64,000 nt of DNA from Microvirga flocculans ATCC BAA-817 (GTDB lineage: Bacteria > Pseudomonadota > Alphaproteobacteria > Rhizobiales > Beijerinckiaceae): contig NZ_JAEA01000007.1 of the NCBI RefSeq assembly GCF_000518665.1, positions 62,001-126,000 on the forward strand. The letters are read 5' to 3'. Within the stretch, counting starts at the first letter, position 1. Every line of letters starts with the position of its first letter. The position numbers were made by a program, and so were the translations under genes. Under the pieces are notes generated by a model. It did not search any database. It was not told where the DNA came from and worked only from the letters and a program-made list of their open reading frames with translations. Below are positions 50,359 to 59,529 of this stretch, piece by piece.

Positions 50359-51405
50359 TCAGGCCACCCTGATCTGCGCCGGCCCTTCCTCCGCGCGACC
50401 GACAATCCGTGCAGAGGGGTATCCGGCTCGAACGATGTTTTCGAGGATCCGTTCCGCCCTCTCCGGCGCGCAGGCCACGAGAAGTCCGCCTGAAGTCTGG
50501 GGATCCGTCAGAAGCTGCCGCCGCCAGAGCTCGAGCCCGTCGGGAAGCATGATGCTCTCGCCGTAGCTGTCCCAGTTCCGCGTCGAGGCGCCTGTGACAT
50601 AGCCCTTCGCGGCAAGAGCCCCGGCCTCGCGGAACAGGGGCAGCCGCGCGCTGTCGATGGCAAGCGTCAATCCGGACCCACGCGCCATTTCGAGGCCATG
50701 ACCGAGGATGCCGAAGCCGGTCACATCCGTGATCGCATGCACATCGGGGTCCTGCGCCAGTTCCGCTCCGATTCTGTTCAGAAGCGTGACCGAGGCGATC
50801 ATTTCCGCATAGGCATCGGCGGAAAGCGCGTCCTTCTTGAAGGCGGCGGAATAGATGCCGACGCCGAGAGCTTTCGTCAGAATGAGCGCATCCCCGGGCC
50901 TCGCCCCGCTGTTGCGGCGAATGTCTTCGGGTTTGGCCGTGCCGATCACGGCGAGGCCATAGACCGGTTCGGGGCAGTCGATGGAATGGCCGCCCGCCAC
51001 CGGAATGCCGGCTTCGGCACAGATCGCAGCGCCGCCCCTGAGGATTTCGCGGACGGTCTCCGGCGCGATCTTGCCGAGCGGCATGCCGAGGATCGCGAGC
51101 GCCATGACCGGCCGCCCGCCCATGGCATAAACGTCGGAAATGGCATTCGTGGCCGCGATCCGCCCGAAATCGAACGGATCGTCCACCATGGGCATGAAGA
51201 AGTCCGTGGTCGCTATGATGCAGGTCCGGTCGTCGAGCTGCCAGACGGCGGCATCGTCCGCCGTTTCCGTGCCGACGAGAAGCTGACTGAAGGGTCCGGC
51301 AACCGGCTGATCCGAGAGGAGTTTCTGGAGAACGGCGGGGGCGAGTTTGCAGCCGCAGCCGCCGCCATGGGACAAATGACTGAGCTGAACGTTCTGGATG
51401 TCCAT
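50359..51405 (-). CDS. selD: Selenide, water dikinase
   Basis: 348 residues. Makes selenophosphate from selenide and ATP for SelA. The N-terminal glycine-rich loop HGGGCGCK has Cys17 and Lys20 at the E. coli positions, so this is the cysteine form, not itself a selenoprotein. Further family motifs: [29 protein letters not shown], and GGHSID. ATG 51405 with GGGAGGG upstream; the open frame to 51675 is unsupported. Divergent from fdhD. Confidence 0.96.
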   Translation of the reverse strand: MDIQNVQLSHLSHGGGCGCKLAPAVLQKLLSDQPVAGPFSQLLVGTETADDAAVWQLDDRTCIIATTDFFMPMVDDPFDFGRIAATNAISDVYAMGGRPVMALAILGMPLGKIAPETVREILRGGAAICAEAGIPVAGGHSIDCPEPVYGLAVIGTAKPEDIRRNSGARPGDALILTKALGVGIYSAAFKKDALSADAYAEMIASVTLLNRIGAELAQDPDVHAITDVTGFGILGHGLEMARGSGLTLAIDSARLPLFREAGALAAKGYVTGASTRNWDSYGESIMLPDGLELWRRQLLTDPQTSGGLLVACAPERAERILENIVRAGYPSARIVGRAEEGPAQIRVA

Positions 51406-51569
51406 AGAAACCCTCCCGGTATCAGACCTTGGAAGATAGGGCGCATGAACGATAATCTTCCAGAGATCGCCGAAAAAGCCCAGCGCTGACGCGGAGGGCG
51501 CCGAATGCGGCAAGGACCGGGCGCAGTGAGTCAAGCGTTGGAGAGGATTGGCCGGAAGCGAAGGAGCGC

Positions 51570-52568
51570 ATGATGCCGGTAAAGAGCGCGGATCTGGCAG
51601 ATGTGGCGGGTGCGTCGCGGCCCGGCGCGGAAGGAGCGGTCCGTGACGCCGCCCCCGATCCGACGGTTGAGACAACAGCCGTGCCGGAGGCTTGCTATGC
51701 CGCCCGGCGTGAAGGGCGCGATGCTTGCGGAGAGCCGACGGCGGCTGAGGTGCCGGTTGCCGTAATCTCCTTCGACGAGGATCGTGCGCTTTCCGGCACG
51801 AGGGCGATCCCCGCTGAGGTTCCCGTCAATCTCGTCTATGGCGGAATTCCGTTCGCCGTGATGATGACGACCCCCTCCGACCTCGAAGACTTCGCAGTGG
51901 GGTTCAGCCTGACCGAAGGCGTGATCCGGCAGAGAGACGACATTCGCGGCATTCGCATCGAGCCCGACGAGCGCGGGATCCGGCTCGCCATCGACCTGGT
52001 GCCGAACCGGCTGCACGAGCATCTGGCGCGCAGGCGCGCCCTGTCCGGGCGGACGGGGTGCGGCTTGTGCGGCGTCGACGATTTCGATTCCCTTCCTCAG
52101 GCCAGGAACATGGAAGGGGCTGCCCCGAGTCTCTCGGCATCGGCCATCCAGCAGGCCCTTCTGGGTCTCGACCGCGAGCAGGCGCTCAATGAACTGACGC
52201 ATGCCGTGCATGCGGCGGCCTGGGCGGATCTCGACGGGACGATCCGGCATGTCCGCGAGGATGTGGGAAGGCACAATGCCCTCGACAAGCTTCTCGGCGC
52301 CCTGTGCCGCGAAGACATAAGGCCCGACACCGGCTTCGTCGTCGTCACGAGCCGCTGCTCCTTCGAACTCGTCGAGAAGATCGCCGCTTTCGGCGCGAGG
52401 ACGCTTGTCGCGATCTCGGCCCCAACCGCGCTCGCCTTGGAACGGGCCCGCAAGCTCGACATCACGCTTATCGGAATCGCCCGCCGTGACTCGGTGACGG
52501 TCTTTCATGGCCTCGAGCGGGTTCGAGAGGCTCTGCATGAACAGACATCCGGCCTGGACCTGCCTTAG
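51570..52568 (+). CDS. fdhD: Formate dehydrogenase sulfurtransferase FdhD
   Basis: 332 residues. FdhD moves sulfur from the cysteine desulfurase IscS to the molybdenum cofactor before its insertion in formate dehydrogenase. The CGLCG motif ([11 protein letters not shown]) has the two reactive cysteines; the [16 protein letters not shown] and [13 protein letters not shown] segments are typical. An extra N-terminal stretch of about 60 residues is unusual; the real start could be downstream, but AAGGAG precedes the ATG. Confidence 0.93.
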   Translation: MMPVKSADLADVAGASRPGAEGAVRDAAPDPTVETTAVPEACYAARREGRDACGEPTAAEVPVAVISFDEDRALSGTRAIPAEVPVNLVYGGIPFAVMMTTPSDLEDFAVGFSLTEGVIRQRDDIRGIRIEPDERGIRLAIDLVPNRLHEHLARRRALSGRTGCGLCGVDDFDSLPQARNMEGAAPSLSASAIQQALLGLDREQALNELTHAVHAAAWADLDGTIRHVREDVGRHNALDKLLGALCREDIRPDTGFVVVTSRCSFELVEKIAAFGARTLVAISAPTALALERARKLDITLIGIARRDSVTVFHGLERVREALHEQTSGLDLP

Positions 52569-52605
52569 GACGATGCCCGGCCATCACGGGTCCATTCGTC
52601 CTTTC
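52567..52605 (+). terminator. Possible terminator between fdhD and the protease gene
   Basis: AGGACGA (52567-52573) pairs perfectly with TCGTCCT (52596-52602), with an inner CCCG/CGGG pairing (52576-52579 / 52587-52590), then a short TTT. It overlaps both convergent gene ends. The T-run is weak, hence low confidence. Confidence 0.4.
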
Positions 52606-54230
52606 AAGGGACCAGGCGAAGGAAGACGCAAGCGTCCCGAACCGCCCCGCTGAGGCGATGGGACCGCCGGTGTTCCTGCGGGCAAGCCCGCTTCATCCTG
52701 CGCCGCAAGCGCCTGGACGCTCGCGCGATTGCCTGCGTTTCCTGAAGCCAACTGCGATGCGCACCACCTTGCGACCTGGGGAGCCGCAACGCTGGTTCCC
52801 CCAATCGCGACCACGGATCCGCTGCGTGTCCCGGCTGCGAGAACCCCGCGGTGAACACGCGAATTGTCGCTGATCGCCAGGGCATCGGGTTTGCGCGGAG
52901 AGGAGGCCGATGGGATTGAAGAGCCCGCTGCGGAATACGGGGCGGCCACCATCTCCTTCCCCAGGTACCCGCCGATCACGATCGGGTGCTGTCCCGTCGC
53001 GATTCCGTTGATCGTGCTGTCGCGCTTCACCACGCAGGCCGCGTCGTCCATCTCGTTGTCGCGTCCGGCATGATCGTAGCGTGCATAACACGCATGGTCG
53101 AAACAGGACTGTCGTCCTTGGGAGGGAAAGCCATAGAGCGTGTCATCCCGCTGAATCCAGGCATGGATCGTATCGGCCCGTGAAAGACCCCTGTTCCTGA
53201 GCTCGATTGTCCATGTTCCTGCGGGAGAAAGCGTTGCCGTTGGATCGAGCTGGGCGGTCGGCGCGAGTGCAATCAGGAACATGCCGCGCTGCGTGATCGG
53301 CGAGATGACGTAATGGGCTTTGGCGTAAGTTTGGTTGCCGCTCGCCCATCGCACGGCGCCAGGCGTCTCTCCGATCGAACGGCTTTGCCCTGTCGGCGAC
53401 GTGATCTTCAGCTCGATCCTGCTCGCACTTAATCCCGATTTGCGCGGCGGAAGCCAGATTTCGAGGAAACTCGGCGTTCGGTCGTCCGGCATCACGCGCC
53501 AGAGTAAGGACGCTGTTTGACTCCTGCGCTCGAAGGACACCTGAGAATGACACCGGTACAGATAGCTGTTCCCGGAAGGGAGGACGACTCGCAAAGAGAT
53601 CCCATGCTCCGCGCAATTGTCGACGATGTCGTCAATGGCGCTTTCGAGATCCAGTGTGCCGTCATGAGGGCCAGCGAGCCTTCCGTAACTCAGATTGATG
53701 ACGACGGGCAGATGGGAATATCCCCGTTCCTTTGAAATTTCCTCGGCACAGGACAGGATGTATGCGATGGCATCGAGCGCATAGGGATAGAGAGCCGCGC
53801 CGGAGGTTTGCGCCGTCACGCGCGTTGGAAGCTGGACACAGACGATGGGACGCTCCGCTTGCGGTTCATACGGAACAAGCCCGCAGGCCAGATCCATGAC
53901 ATGCGTGCCATGCGCAGCTCTCCAGGCTGCGGACTTGTGGCCCGCTTGACGAAAGTCGATCAATCCGGCCTTCCGGTAGAGAAGATCCTCATCGACATGA
54001 CCAGCACGATTGCAGGCATCCAGGAGGTTGTCGATCTCCGCCTTTCGAAGCTCCCGGCCATAGGGGACCGAAGATGTCGAGCCCTGATGAGCGCCGTCCT
54101 GAAGCCACCAGGATTCGACCCGGCTCTTCCATCGACCGTTCACAAGGCTTCGGAAGCGCTCATGCGCAAAAGCGATGCCATCGTCTATGACGCCCATGAC
54201 AACCGGTATCGGTCCTGTCGCGTCGCTCAT
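52584..54230 (-). CDS. Subtilisin-like (S8) serine protease without signal peptide
   Basis: 548 residues. The full subtilisin triad is in place: Asp16 in GVIDDGI, His107 in AAHGTHV, oxyanion Asn221 in LPSGNS, and Ser480 in GGTSVAAP. Between His and Ser lies an insert of about 250 residues, with an immunoglobulin-like beta region around residues 225-370. There is no signal peptide and no propeptide: Asp16 is almost at the N-terminus. The enzyme is therefore probably cytoplasmic, unlike typical secreted subtilases. ATG 54230 with GGAG upstream, 11 bp after the preceding stop. Last gene of a four-gene operon with the nucleotide cyclase; substrate unknown. Confidence 0.85.
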   Translation of the reverse strand: MSDATGPIPVVMGVIDDGIAFAHERFRSLVNGRWKSRVESWWLQDGAHQGSTSSVPYGRELRKAEIDNLLDACNRAGHVDEDLLYRKAGLIDFRQAGHKSAAWRAAHGTHVMDLACGLVPYEPQAERPIVCVQLPTRVTAQTSGAALYPYALDAIAYILSCAEEISKERGYSHLPVVINLSYGRLAGPHDGTLDLESAIDDIVDNCAEHGISLRVVLPSGNSYLYRCHSQVSFERRSQTASLLWRVMPDDRTPSFLEIWLPPRKSGLSASRIELKITSPTGQSRSIGETPGAVRWASGNQTYAKAHYVISPITQRGMFLIALAPTAQLDPTATLSPAGTWTIELRNRGLSRADTIHAWIQRDDTLYGFPSQGRQSCFDHACYARYDHAGRDNEMDDAACVVKRDSTINGIATGQHPIVIGGYLGKEMVAAPYSAAGSSIPSASSPRKPDALAISDNSRVHRGVLAAGTRSGSVVAIGGTSVAAPQVARWCASQLASGNAGNRASVQALAAQDEAGLPAGTPAVPSPQRGGSGRLRLPSPGPLKGRMDP

Positions 54231-54241
54231 GGCAGGCTCCT

Positions 54242-54658
54242 TCAAGATGTCGCGTCAATCGTCCCGGAAGGAAGCGCTTCGGGAGCGAGGGGAGCGCCGA
54301 GGGCAATGCCGCCGATGACCGAGCGCAGCTTCGTATTCTCTTCAACGAGCGAGAAGAAATCCTCTCGCACCATAGCCGTGCAGAATGTCGTGACATAAGG
54401 TGCAGCAGACGAGGCGGTATAGAGGGGAGATACGCGGATCAGATGCTGCCAGCGCCTTACGCTCTCGTCATCATCGAAGAGGCCGATCCCTCTGGCGAAA
54501 TCGTGGACGCTGATGCCGTTCAATCGAATGAGCACGAAATGCCAGTCATCCCCGCGCTCGAGAGTGACGGAATAAGATCGTCTGGATTGCAAGGCCCAAT
54601 CGATATAGGGATCCAGTCCAACAGGCTCTTGATTGCTTTCCTGGTCAGCCATTGACAT
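54242..54658 (-). CDS. 138-residue protein of unknown function
   Basis: No family recognised. Mixed alpha/beta composition, no membrane span or signal peptide; two Trp and an aromatic core (DWHFVLIRLNGISVHDFARGIG), then LIRVSPLYTASSAAPYVTT, and a short helix EDFFSLVEENTKL near residue 105. ATG 54658 follows GAGG at six bases; two further codons downstream give ATG 54652. It sits between the PAP2-like gene (34 bp gap) and the protease gene, so it is likely to be a partner or inhibitor of one of them (inference). Confidence 0.65.
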   Translation of the reverse strand: MSMADQESNQEPVGLDPYIDWALQSRRSYSVTLERGDDWHFVLIRLNGISVHDFARGIGLFDDDESVRRWQHLIRVSPLYTASSAAPYVTTFCTAMVREDFFSLVEENTKLRSVIGGIALGAPLAPEALPSGTIDATS

Positions 54659-54692
54659 TGCAGACCTCACAGAAGTGATTGAAGGCGCTTCA

Positions 54693-55886
54693 TCAATTCC
54701 ATTCACGCTTAGCCTTGTCCCAGAGCCAAGTCAGAAGGGGACTGGGTGAAAGTCCTTGTGCGCCGTTGCTGATGACGTAAGCCGGCAGCGGTTGCTTGGG
54801 GCCGGGGATTGTTTCGTCGAACAGCTCCGACCAATAGAAGTCGCCATCGTTGGGAGGGGCTCCTCCCGCGGTCGGATCCGGGAATTGCATGCTTTCAAAT
54901 TGATAAGCTTCGTAAGTGCCAGCATTCCTGCAAAGATTGACGAAATACTGCCCGAGCGTCAGTCCCAGAAAGGCGCCTGCTGCGCTGTCGATTGGAAAAT
55001 GGACGCCTGCGACCGTTCTGTTGATCGCAACTCGGGATGCCATGCGCATGAACTGGGTTCCCCATCGTACATCGCCATAAGGAGGCGTCGGCGTTGCAGA
55101 GTTGGGAGGCAGGGTTCTGGAATCGCGCAGAACCATCCAGAGAACGAGGGCCGCCATGAATGTTTCGGTGGCATGGCCGCTCGGAAAGCTTCCATGCGAA
55201 GGCGTGAGGATCATCGGTTGGACTTGCGGTGAAAACTCGTTCGGCCGCCGGCAGGCGAGGGCGTGCTTGAGGCGCATCTCCGTGAAATTCGCCAGGCGCA
55301 GGGCCGTGGCAAGCAACTCCAGGGTCCAGGGCGTTCGGGAGGGGTGCAGGAAGGCTGCCGAGGATAAGAAGGCGAGCGCTCCGCCAGTCTGTGTCAGAAT
55401 TTCCGAAGCGCGGTCGCCGCGAAGGTCCGCATACCGGTCCAAGAAGACGAGTTGCTTCCTGAAGATTTCCAGCGTGGGGCGCGTGATCGTGACGAGAGGG
55501 CGGTACGTAACGGCTGCACCGGAGGTATCAATGTGCGACACCATCATCGTGCCGGTCGCGGGCTGGCTGAATCCGAGCTTCGAGAGAAGCTCGAAATCGA
55601 GAATGCTGGCTCTGACCCAAGGCTCCCACCTTTCCAGGTTCTCGGGATGATCGGGCTTGAGAGAGCGTGGGGCACTGCCCGGAGGGCTCCAGCCGCCGCC
55701 GACGCCGTCACGCGTCCGGATCAGCGCATCGGCGAGTGCTGGCGAATTGGCGAGACCGAGTCCACCCAATCCGCCCAACCCGCCGAGACCTCCCAATCCT
55801 CCTAACCCTCCAAGTCCGCCAAGACCTCCCAGGCCTCCCAATCCGCCAAGGCCACCTAAGCCCCCTGTGTAAGATTCCCCTGCCAT
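54693..55886 (-). CDS. PAP2 / vanadium-haloperoxidase-like protein with N-terminal (GGL)12 repeat
   Basis: 397 residues. Residues 8-43 are twelve perfect Gly-Gly-Leu repeats. The main domain is of the PAP2/vanadium-haloperoxidase superfamily with the three motifs intact: Lys207-X6-Arg214-Pro215, Pro235-Ser236-Gly237-His238, and Arg290-X5-His296-X3-Asp300. The LTPSHGSFPSGHATE context is closer to haloperoxidase-type members than to lipid phosphatases; no membrane spans are obvious. It could be a phosphatase or a haloperoxidase; the sequence does not decide. Second gene of the operon, 27 bp after the cyclase. Confidence 0.82.
   Translation of the reverse strand: MAGESYTGGLGGLGGLGGLGGLGGLGGLGGLGGLGGLGGLGGLGLANSPALADALIRTRDGVGGGWSPPGSAPRSLKPDHPENLERWEPWVRASILDFELLSKLGFSQPATGTMMVSHIDTSGAAVTYRPLVTITRPTLEIFRKQLVFLDRYADLRGDRASEILTQTGGALAFLSSAAFLHPSRTPWTLELLATALRLANFTEMRLKHALACRRPNEFSPQVQPMILTPSHGSFPSGHATETFMAALVLWMVLRDSRTLPPNSATPTPPYGDVRWGTQFMRMASRVAINRTVAGVHFPIDSAAGAFLGLTLGQYFVNLCRNAGTYEAYQFESMQFPDPTAGGAPPNDGDFYWSELFDETIPGPKQPLPAYVISNGAQGLSPSPLLTWLWDKAKREWN
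55758..55865 (-). repeat. Twelve-copy 9-bp repeat coding (Gly-Gly-Leu)12
   Basis: 108 bp of tandem nine-base units at the start of the PAP2-like gene. The amino acids are invariant but codons are not: Leu is written TTA, TTG, CTT, CTC and CTG, and Gly with all four codons. This points to selection on the peptide, not to a recent slippage expansion. Confidence 0.9.
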
Positions 55887-55913
55887 GAGATCCCCGCTGC
55901 TTGAGTGAACCCG

Positions 55914-57704
55914 TCAATCCGGCACGCCGGCCTGGCGCAACGCTTCGGCGCTCTCGCGTCCGATAGGGTACGGTGCCGCCGGAGAGCGCGAGAGCCAACC
56001 GCTGACCGTGAGAGAAGGTTGAAGCCGCAAAAGTTCTGTCGCCGTTCGGCGGGAATCCTCGTGCCGTCCGAGTTGCCATTGGGCGATTGTCAGGACGCGC
56101 AAGGTTGAGGTGTGCTGACGGTTGGCGCGAAGCGAGCGCTGCGCCAGCTCCACGGCGCGTTCATATTGCCGGGCTGCGACGCAGGCCGTTGCCGCGAGTG
56201 AATCGTAGAAGTAGCGATGAGGATCGAGAGGGGAAAGCCTGAGCGCGCGCTCGGTGTGTTCGACAGCCTGCTGTCCTTGGCTCATGAAGGCATGCATCGT
56301 GCCCTTGAGCAGCCAGGCCAGAGCATTGCTGGGATTGACCGAAAGAGCATTCTCATATGATTCCTGGGCAACATCGAGTTGCTTGAGCAGATTGGTATGG
56401 GCAAAGCCGTTGATTGCGAGAGCGAGCGAGCATTCAGGATCTGCGTCCAGGGCGCGCTTCGTGCATTCCAGGGCAAGGTAAGCATCCTGTCTCTCGTCTG
56501 AAGACCAGCCCTGTTGCACGCGCAGAACGTGCCAGTTGGCCAGCCATGCCAGCGGGATCGGTTGACGAGGGCTCCGTTCGATGAGGGCTTCCAGGAACCT
56601 GCGCGCCTCCTCGAAGTCCGGCCGAGACAAATGATGCATCAGGGAGATCGCGCTGATGAGAAGCGTATAAGCCTTGAGCGTGGGCAAGGGGTAGGCTCTC
56701 GCACGCTGCAATTCACGGGACATCACGGCGGACGAAATTCCGGAAACCATATGGTCGATGAGGCCATGGTCGACGCTCAGGAGCGCGCGCATGTCATCCT
56801 GAAGATAGTCTGCCCAGAGGATGCGGCCCGATTTGGTTTCGGCAAGTTCGACATCGAGCTTGAGATGCTGCTCGTCGCCGCTGTAGGCGCCCGAGAGAAC
56901 GTAATCTGCATGCAGCCGCGTTCCAAGCTCTTCAACGGGAAAATTCCGCCCACGGAAAGCGGATGTCGAAAGACGGGAGATCAGGTTGATGTCCGATGAG
57001 CGTGAGAGCGTCCTGATGATCTCCTCCGCGAGAATCTCCCCAAGTGCACCCTGGAGGTGTCCCCCTCCGAGTGGCGAAAAAGGGACGACCGCTATGGATG
57101 GTGCCATATCGTCAAGGGACATGGCCGGAGCGATCGCCGGGCGGGAACCTGGAGGAGCGATGCGATAGGCTCGCACCGGATGCCTCAGATGGCGGAGAAA
57201 GCAGTCCCCCATGTCTTCGACATCGGCATCGAGGTCTGCGGTCAGGCGATCACGCACCTGCTGCGAGACCACGATTTCACCCGGCTGGGCCAGGGTCATC
57301 AGCCGCGCTGCGAGGTTGACGCCGCGCCCGAGGATGTCATCCGGAGCTACGATGACATCGCTCAGCTCCATGCCCATGCGCAGCAGGATATGCTTGTCCT
57401 GCGGGTGCGCGTCGTTTCTGAGAACGATGGTTCGTTGGATTTCAAGGGCGGCAGCTGTTGCCGACCGAACATCTTCAAAATCCAGCAGCATTCCGTCGCC
57501 GAGACTTTTGACGAGACGTCCATTGTGACGAGGAAGAACGATCGTCTTTACGTGATCGACAAAGTCGAGCCATCGATAGATGACGCCGCTCTCATCCTGT
57601 TCGATGAGGCGAACCGACTCAACGATATCGACCAGCAATACAGCGCGCGTGGCCCACGCCATATGAGGATCGGAACGAGGCACTGCATCGTCGTGTCCGG
57701 GCAC
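55914..57704 (-). CDS. Class III nucleotide cyclase with FlgO/TolB-like and TPR regions
   Basis: 596 residues. The N-terminal cyclase domain (about residues 16-180) has the metal aspartates Asp26 (LLVDIVES) and Asp70 (SLGDG), Lys66 for base recognition and Asn130/Arg134 (GVNLAAR) for the transition state; so it is probably active and makes cAMP. A FlgO/TolB-N-like domain follows (about 202-330, PSIAVVPFSPLGG...), then TPR repeats to the end. GTG 57704 is chosen for GGAGG eight bases upstream; ATG 57662 is an alternative. This architecture is common in rhizobia. First gene of the four-gene operon, whose products it may control through the TPRs or cAMP (inference). Confidence 0.85.
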   Translation of the reverse strand: MPGHDDAVPRSDPHMAWATRAVLLVDIVESVRLIEQDESGVIYRWLDFVDHVKTIVLPRHNGRLVKSLGDGMLLDFEDVRSATAAALEIQRTIVLRNDAHPQDKHILLRMGMELSDVIVAPDDILGRGVNLAARLMTLAQPGEIVVSQQVRDRLTADLDADVEDMGDCFLRHLRHPVRAYRIAPPGSRPAIAPAMSLDDMAPSIAVVPFSPLGGGHLQGALGEILAEEIIRTLSRSSDINLISRLSTSAFRGRNFPVEELGTRLHADYVLSGAYSGDEQHLKLDVELAETKSGRILWADYLQDDMRALLSVDHGLIDHMVSGISSAVMSRELQRARAYPLPTLKAYTLLISAISLMHHLSRPDFEEARRFLEALIERSPRQPIPLAWLANWHVLRVQQGWSSDERQDAYLALECTKRALDADPECSLALAINGFAHTNLLKQLDVAQESYENALSVNPSNALAWLLKGTMHAFMSQGQQAVEHTERALRLSPLDPHRYFYDSLAATACVAARQYERAVELAQRSLRANRQHTSTLRVLTIAQWQLGRHEDSRRTATELLRLQPSLTVSGWLSRSPAAPYPIGRESAEALRQAGVPD

Positions 57705-58101
57705 TGCCAGGGCCTCCGGATCGGCAGCAAAAGCAGATGTAAATTTGATTTATACTATACCGGCATGTAGAACAGAGGAAGATAAGGATTTAATCGATCC
57801 TATCGCAAGTAAGTTTTCTCCTTAGCTAAGTTTATTCTCCTACTGTCGAATGGTACGTGACTTTTGACAGGGTTAATTCAACGCAGCCATTTTATATATA
57901 AAAACGATGCTGAAATAGATGCAAAATTGGGAATTATTCAAGACGCCGCGTTTCTTTCTTGAGAATTGCTATAATATATCAAGAATTTTACAAAGCGATG
58001 TCTTGGCATCTGAGCAAGGACTAATGAAAGGGGAAGCGGATCAAACCCCGATCGCATCTGAAAGCAAGTAATTTCAGCAGCCTATGCAGCGATCGGTTGA
58101 A
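57705..58101. other. AT-rich intergenic region with promoter-like sites
   Basis: About 400 bp, much more AT-rich than the window. It contains a leftward TATAGT at about 57752-57758 that may be the -10 of the cyclase operon; a rightward TATAAT at 57970-57975 inside a TTCTTGA/TCAAGAA inverted repeat (57956-57985); a TTGACA at 57864-57869; and a 15-codon frame (58024-58071) with AAGGA before its ATG. No protein family is recognised. Could hold a small RNA or a regulator site. Confidence 0.5.
57956..57985. promoter_or_regulatory. Inverted repeat around a TATAAT box
   Basis: TTCTTGA (57956-57962) and TCAAGAA (57979-57985) flank a rightward TATAAT. A possible operator for a promoter that has no recognised gene downstream before 58390. 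Confidence 0.4.
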
Positions 58102-58191
58102 TGGCGGAGGGAGCGGGATTCGAACCCGCGATACGGTTTCCCGTATACACACTTTCCAGGCGTGCGCCTTCAACCACTCGGCCACCCCTCC
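58102..58191 (-). tRNA. tRNA-Ser (GGA)
   Basis: Read leftward it starts GGAGGGGTGGCCGAGTGG, a D-arm of the serine type, anticodon loop with GGA (CTGGAAAG), a long variable arm (TATACGGGAAACCGTA), T-arm GCGGGTTCGAATCCCGC, and the acceptor end with encoded CCA. The 90-base length and large variable arm fit tRNA-Ser. The cyclase operon lies on its 3' side. Confidence 0.95.
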
Positions 58192-58389
58192 AGCATGAGC
58201 CTTTCGGCTCGGAAACCTGAGCTCGAAACGAGCCGATCAGGTTCTCCGCGTGGTCTGCGGAGCGCTCGTGTATCGCTAAATGAGGGCAAAAGGCAAGACC
58301 GAACTTGCGACAAGTCATCCGGAATCGCCTTTGCGATTGCGACAAAACGCACTACATACTTCCCCCTCTGTTCATAGAGGTATCTCCCC

Positions 58390-58710
58390 TTGAAGTTCCT
58401 AGCGCGTATCCTGGGTCTTCTGCTGATCGCGGCAGGTTTCGTCGGATTGGTGATCGACGGCACACGGTCCATCGTCAACAATGCTGTATCGTTTGCTCCC
58501 ATCGGAAAAGTGGCGGGCACCCTTTTCCCGGGCGGGATGACTGGGCTCGAAGGCAGCATCGCCCAGCGGGGCTATCCCTGGCTGTGGGACCCGATCACGA
58601 CCAGCCTCCTGCAGATGCCGGCGTCTCTGTCCGGCTTCCTTCTCGGGGCGCTGCTCATGTGGCTGGGGCAAAAGCCCCTGGAGCCCATAGGATATCTCGT
58701 CGAACGCTGA
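58390..58710 (+). CDS. Small membrane protein, two spans
   Basis: 106 residues from a TTG with GAGG upstream. Two hydrophobic segments (residues about 5-22 and 78-92) separated by a 50-residue loop. No family recognised with certainty; similar small two-span proteins of unknown function are widespread in Hyphomicrobiales. Upstream of msrA by 88 bp. Confidence 0.65.
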   Translation: MKFLARILGLLLIAAGFVGLVIDGTRSIVNNAVSFAPIGKVAGTLFPGGMTGLEGSIAQRGYPWLWDPITTSLLQMPASLSGFLLGALLMWLGQKPLEPIGYLVER

Positions 58711-58798
58711 AATCCTCACGGGAAGGTGACGGGAGCGCCTTCTCCCCCATGCGTGAGATCGTGACTATATGAGCGGGGTCACACGAGGGAATCGTCCC

Positions 58799-59458
58799 AT
58801 GTTCAGCTTCCGCAAACGTCTCGACCTGCCGAGCGCCTCCGAGGCCCTGCCGGGCCGTGCCAGCCCGATTTCGACCGCCGAGCGGCATTTCGTCAACGGC
58901 CGTCCGCTGATGCCGCCCTATCCTGACGGCATGGAAAAGGCGCTTTTCGGCCTTGGCTGCTTCTGGGGTGCGGAGCGCAAGTTCTGGCAGATGGGTGACG
59001 GCATCTGGATTACGGCCGCAGGCTATGCGGCGGGGATCACGCCCAACCCGACCTATGAGGAAGTCTGCACGGGGTTGACCGGCCAAAACGAGGTCGTTCT
59101 GGTGGTCTTCGATCCGAAGGCCGTGACCTACGAAGCCCTGCTCAAGACCTTCTGGGAGAGCCACGACCCGACGCAGGGAATGCGCCAGGGCAACGATGTC
59201 GGCACCCAGTACCGCTCGGGGATCTATGTGTTCGGCGAGGCCCAGCGCCGGGCCGCCGAGGCCTCCAGGGCCGCCTATGCGGAGGCGCTCTCCGCCAAGG
59301 GCTACGGACCGATCACGACCGAGATCCTGGAGGCGGGGCCGTTCTACTTCGCCGAGGACTACCATCAGCAATATCTGGCGAAGAACCCGAACGGCTATTG
59401 CGGCCTGGGCGGCACGGGCGTGTCCTGTCCGGTCGGCGTCGGGGTGGCCGCCGAATAG
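58799..59458 (+). CDS. msrA: Peptide methionine sulfoxide reductase MsrA
   Basis: 219 residues. The catalytic GCFWG motif is in [12 protein letters not shown], and the recycling cysteines are in [15 protein letters not shown] at the C-terminus. Repairs oxidised methionine (S-form). ATG 58799 follows GAGGGA; an in-frame ATG at 58769 has no such site. A terminator follows the gene. Confidence 0.95.
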   Translation: MFSFRKRLDLPSASEALPGRASPISTAERHFVNGRPLMPPYPDGMEKALFGLGCFWGAERKFWQMGDGIWITAAGYAAGITPNPTYEEVCTGLTGQNEVVLVVFDPKAVTYEALLKTFWESHDPTQGMRQGNDVGTQYRSGIYVFGEAQRRAAEASRAAYAEALSAKGYGPITTEILEAGPFYFAEDYHQQYLAKNPNGYCGLGGTGVSCPVGVGVAAE

Positions 59459-59487
59459 GGCGGATTCTTCTTTCTAAGAATGCGTGG

Positions 59488-59519
59488 GCGGCCCGCTTCG
59501 CAAGCAGGCCGCTCTTTTC
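59488..59519 (+). terminator. Rho-independent terminator of msrA
   Basis: Stem of ten pairs with one mismatch (arms 59488-59498 and 59502-59512, three-base loop CGC), followed by TCTTTT. It is 30 bp after the msrA stop. Confidence 0.75.
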
Positions 59520-59529
59520 GTTCCAGAGC

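Noticed and set aside
52584..58101. Integrated island with att sites at tRNA-Ser
   Set aside because: No integrase, and no second copy of the tRNA 3' end was found near 52.6 kb or 49.9 kb, so integration remains only a suspicion.
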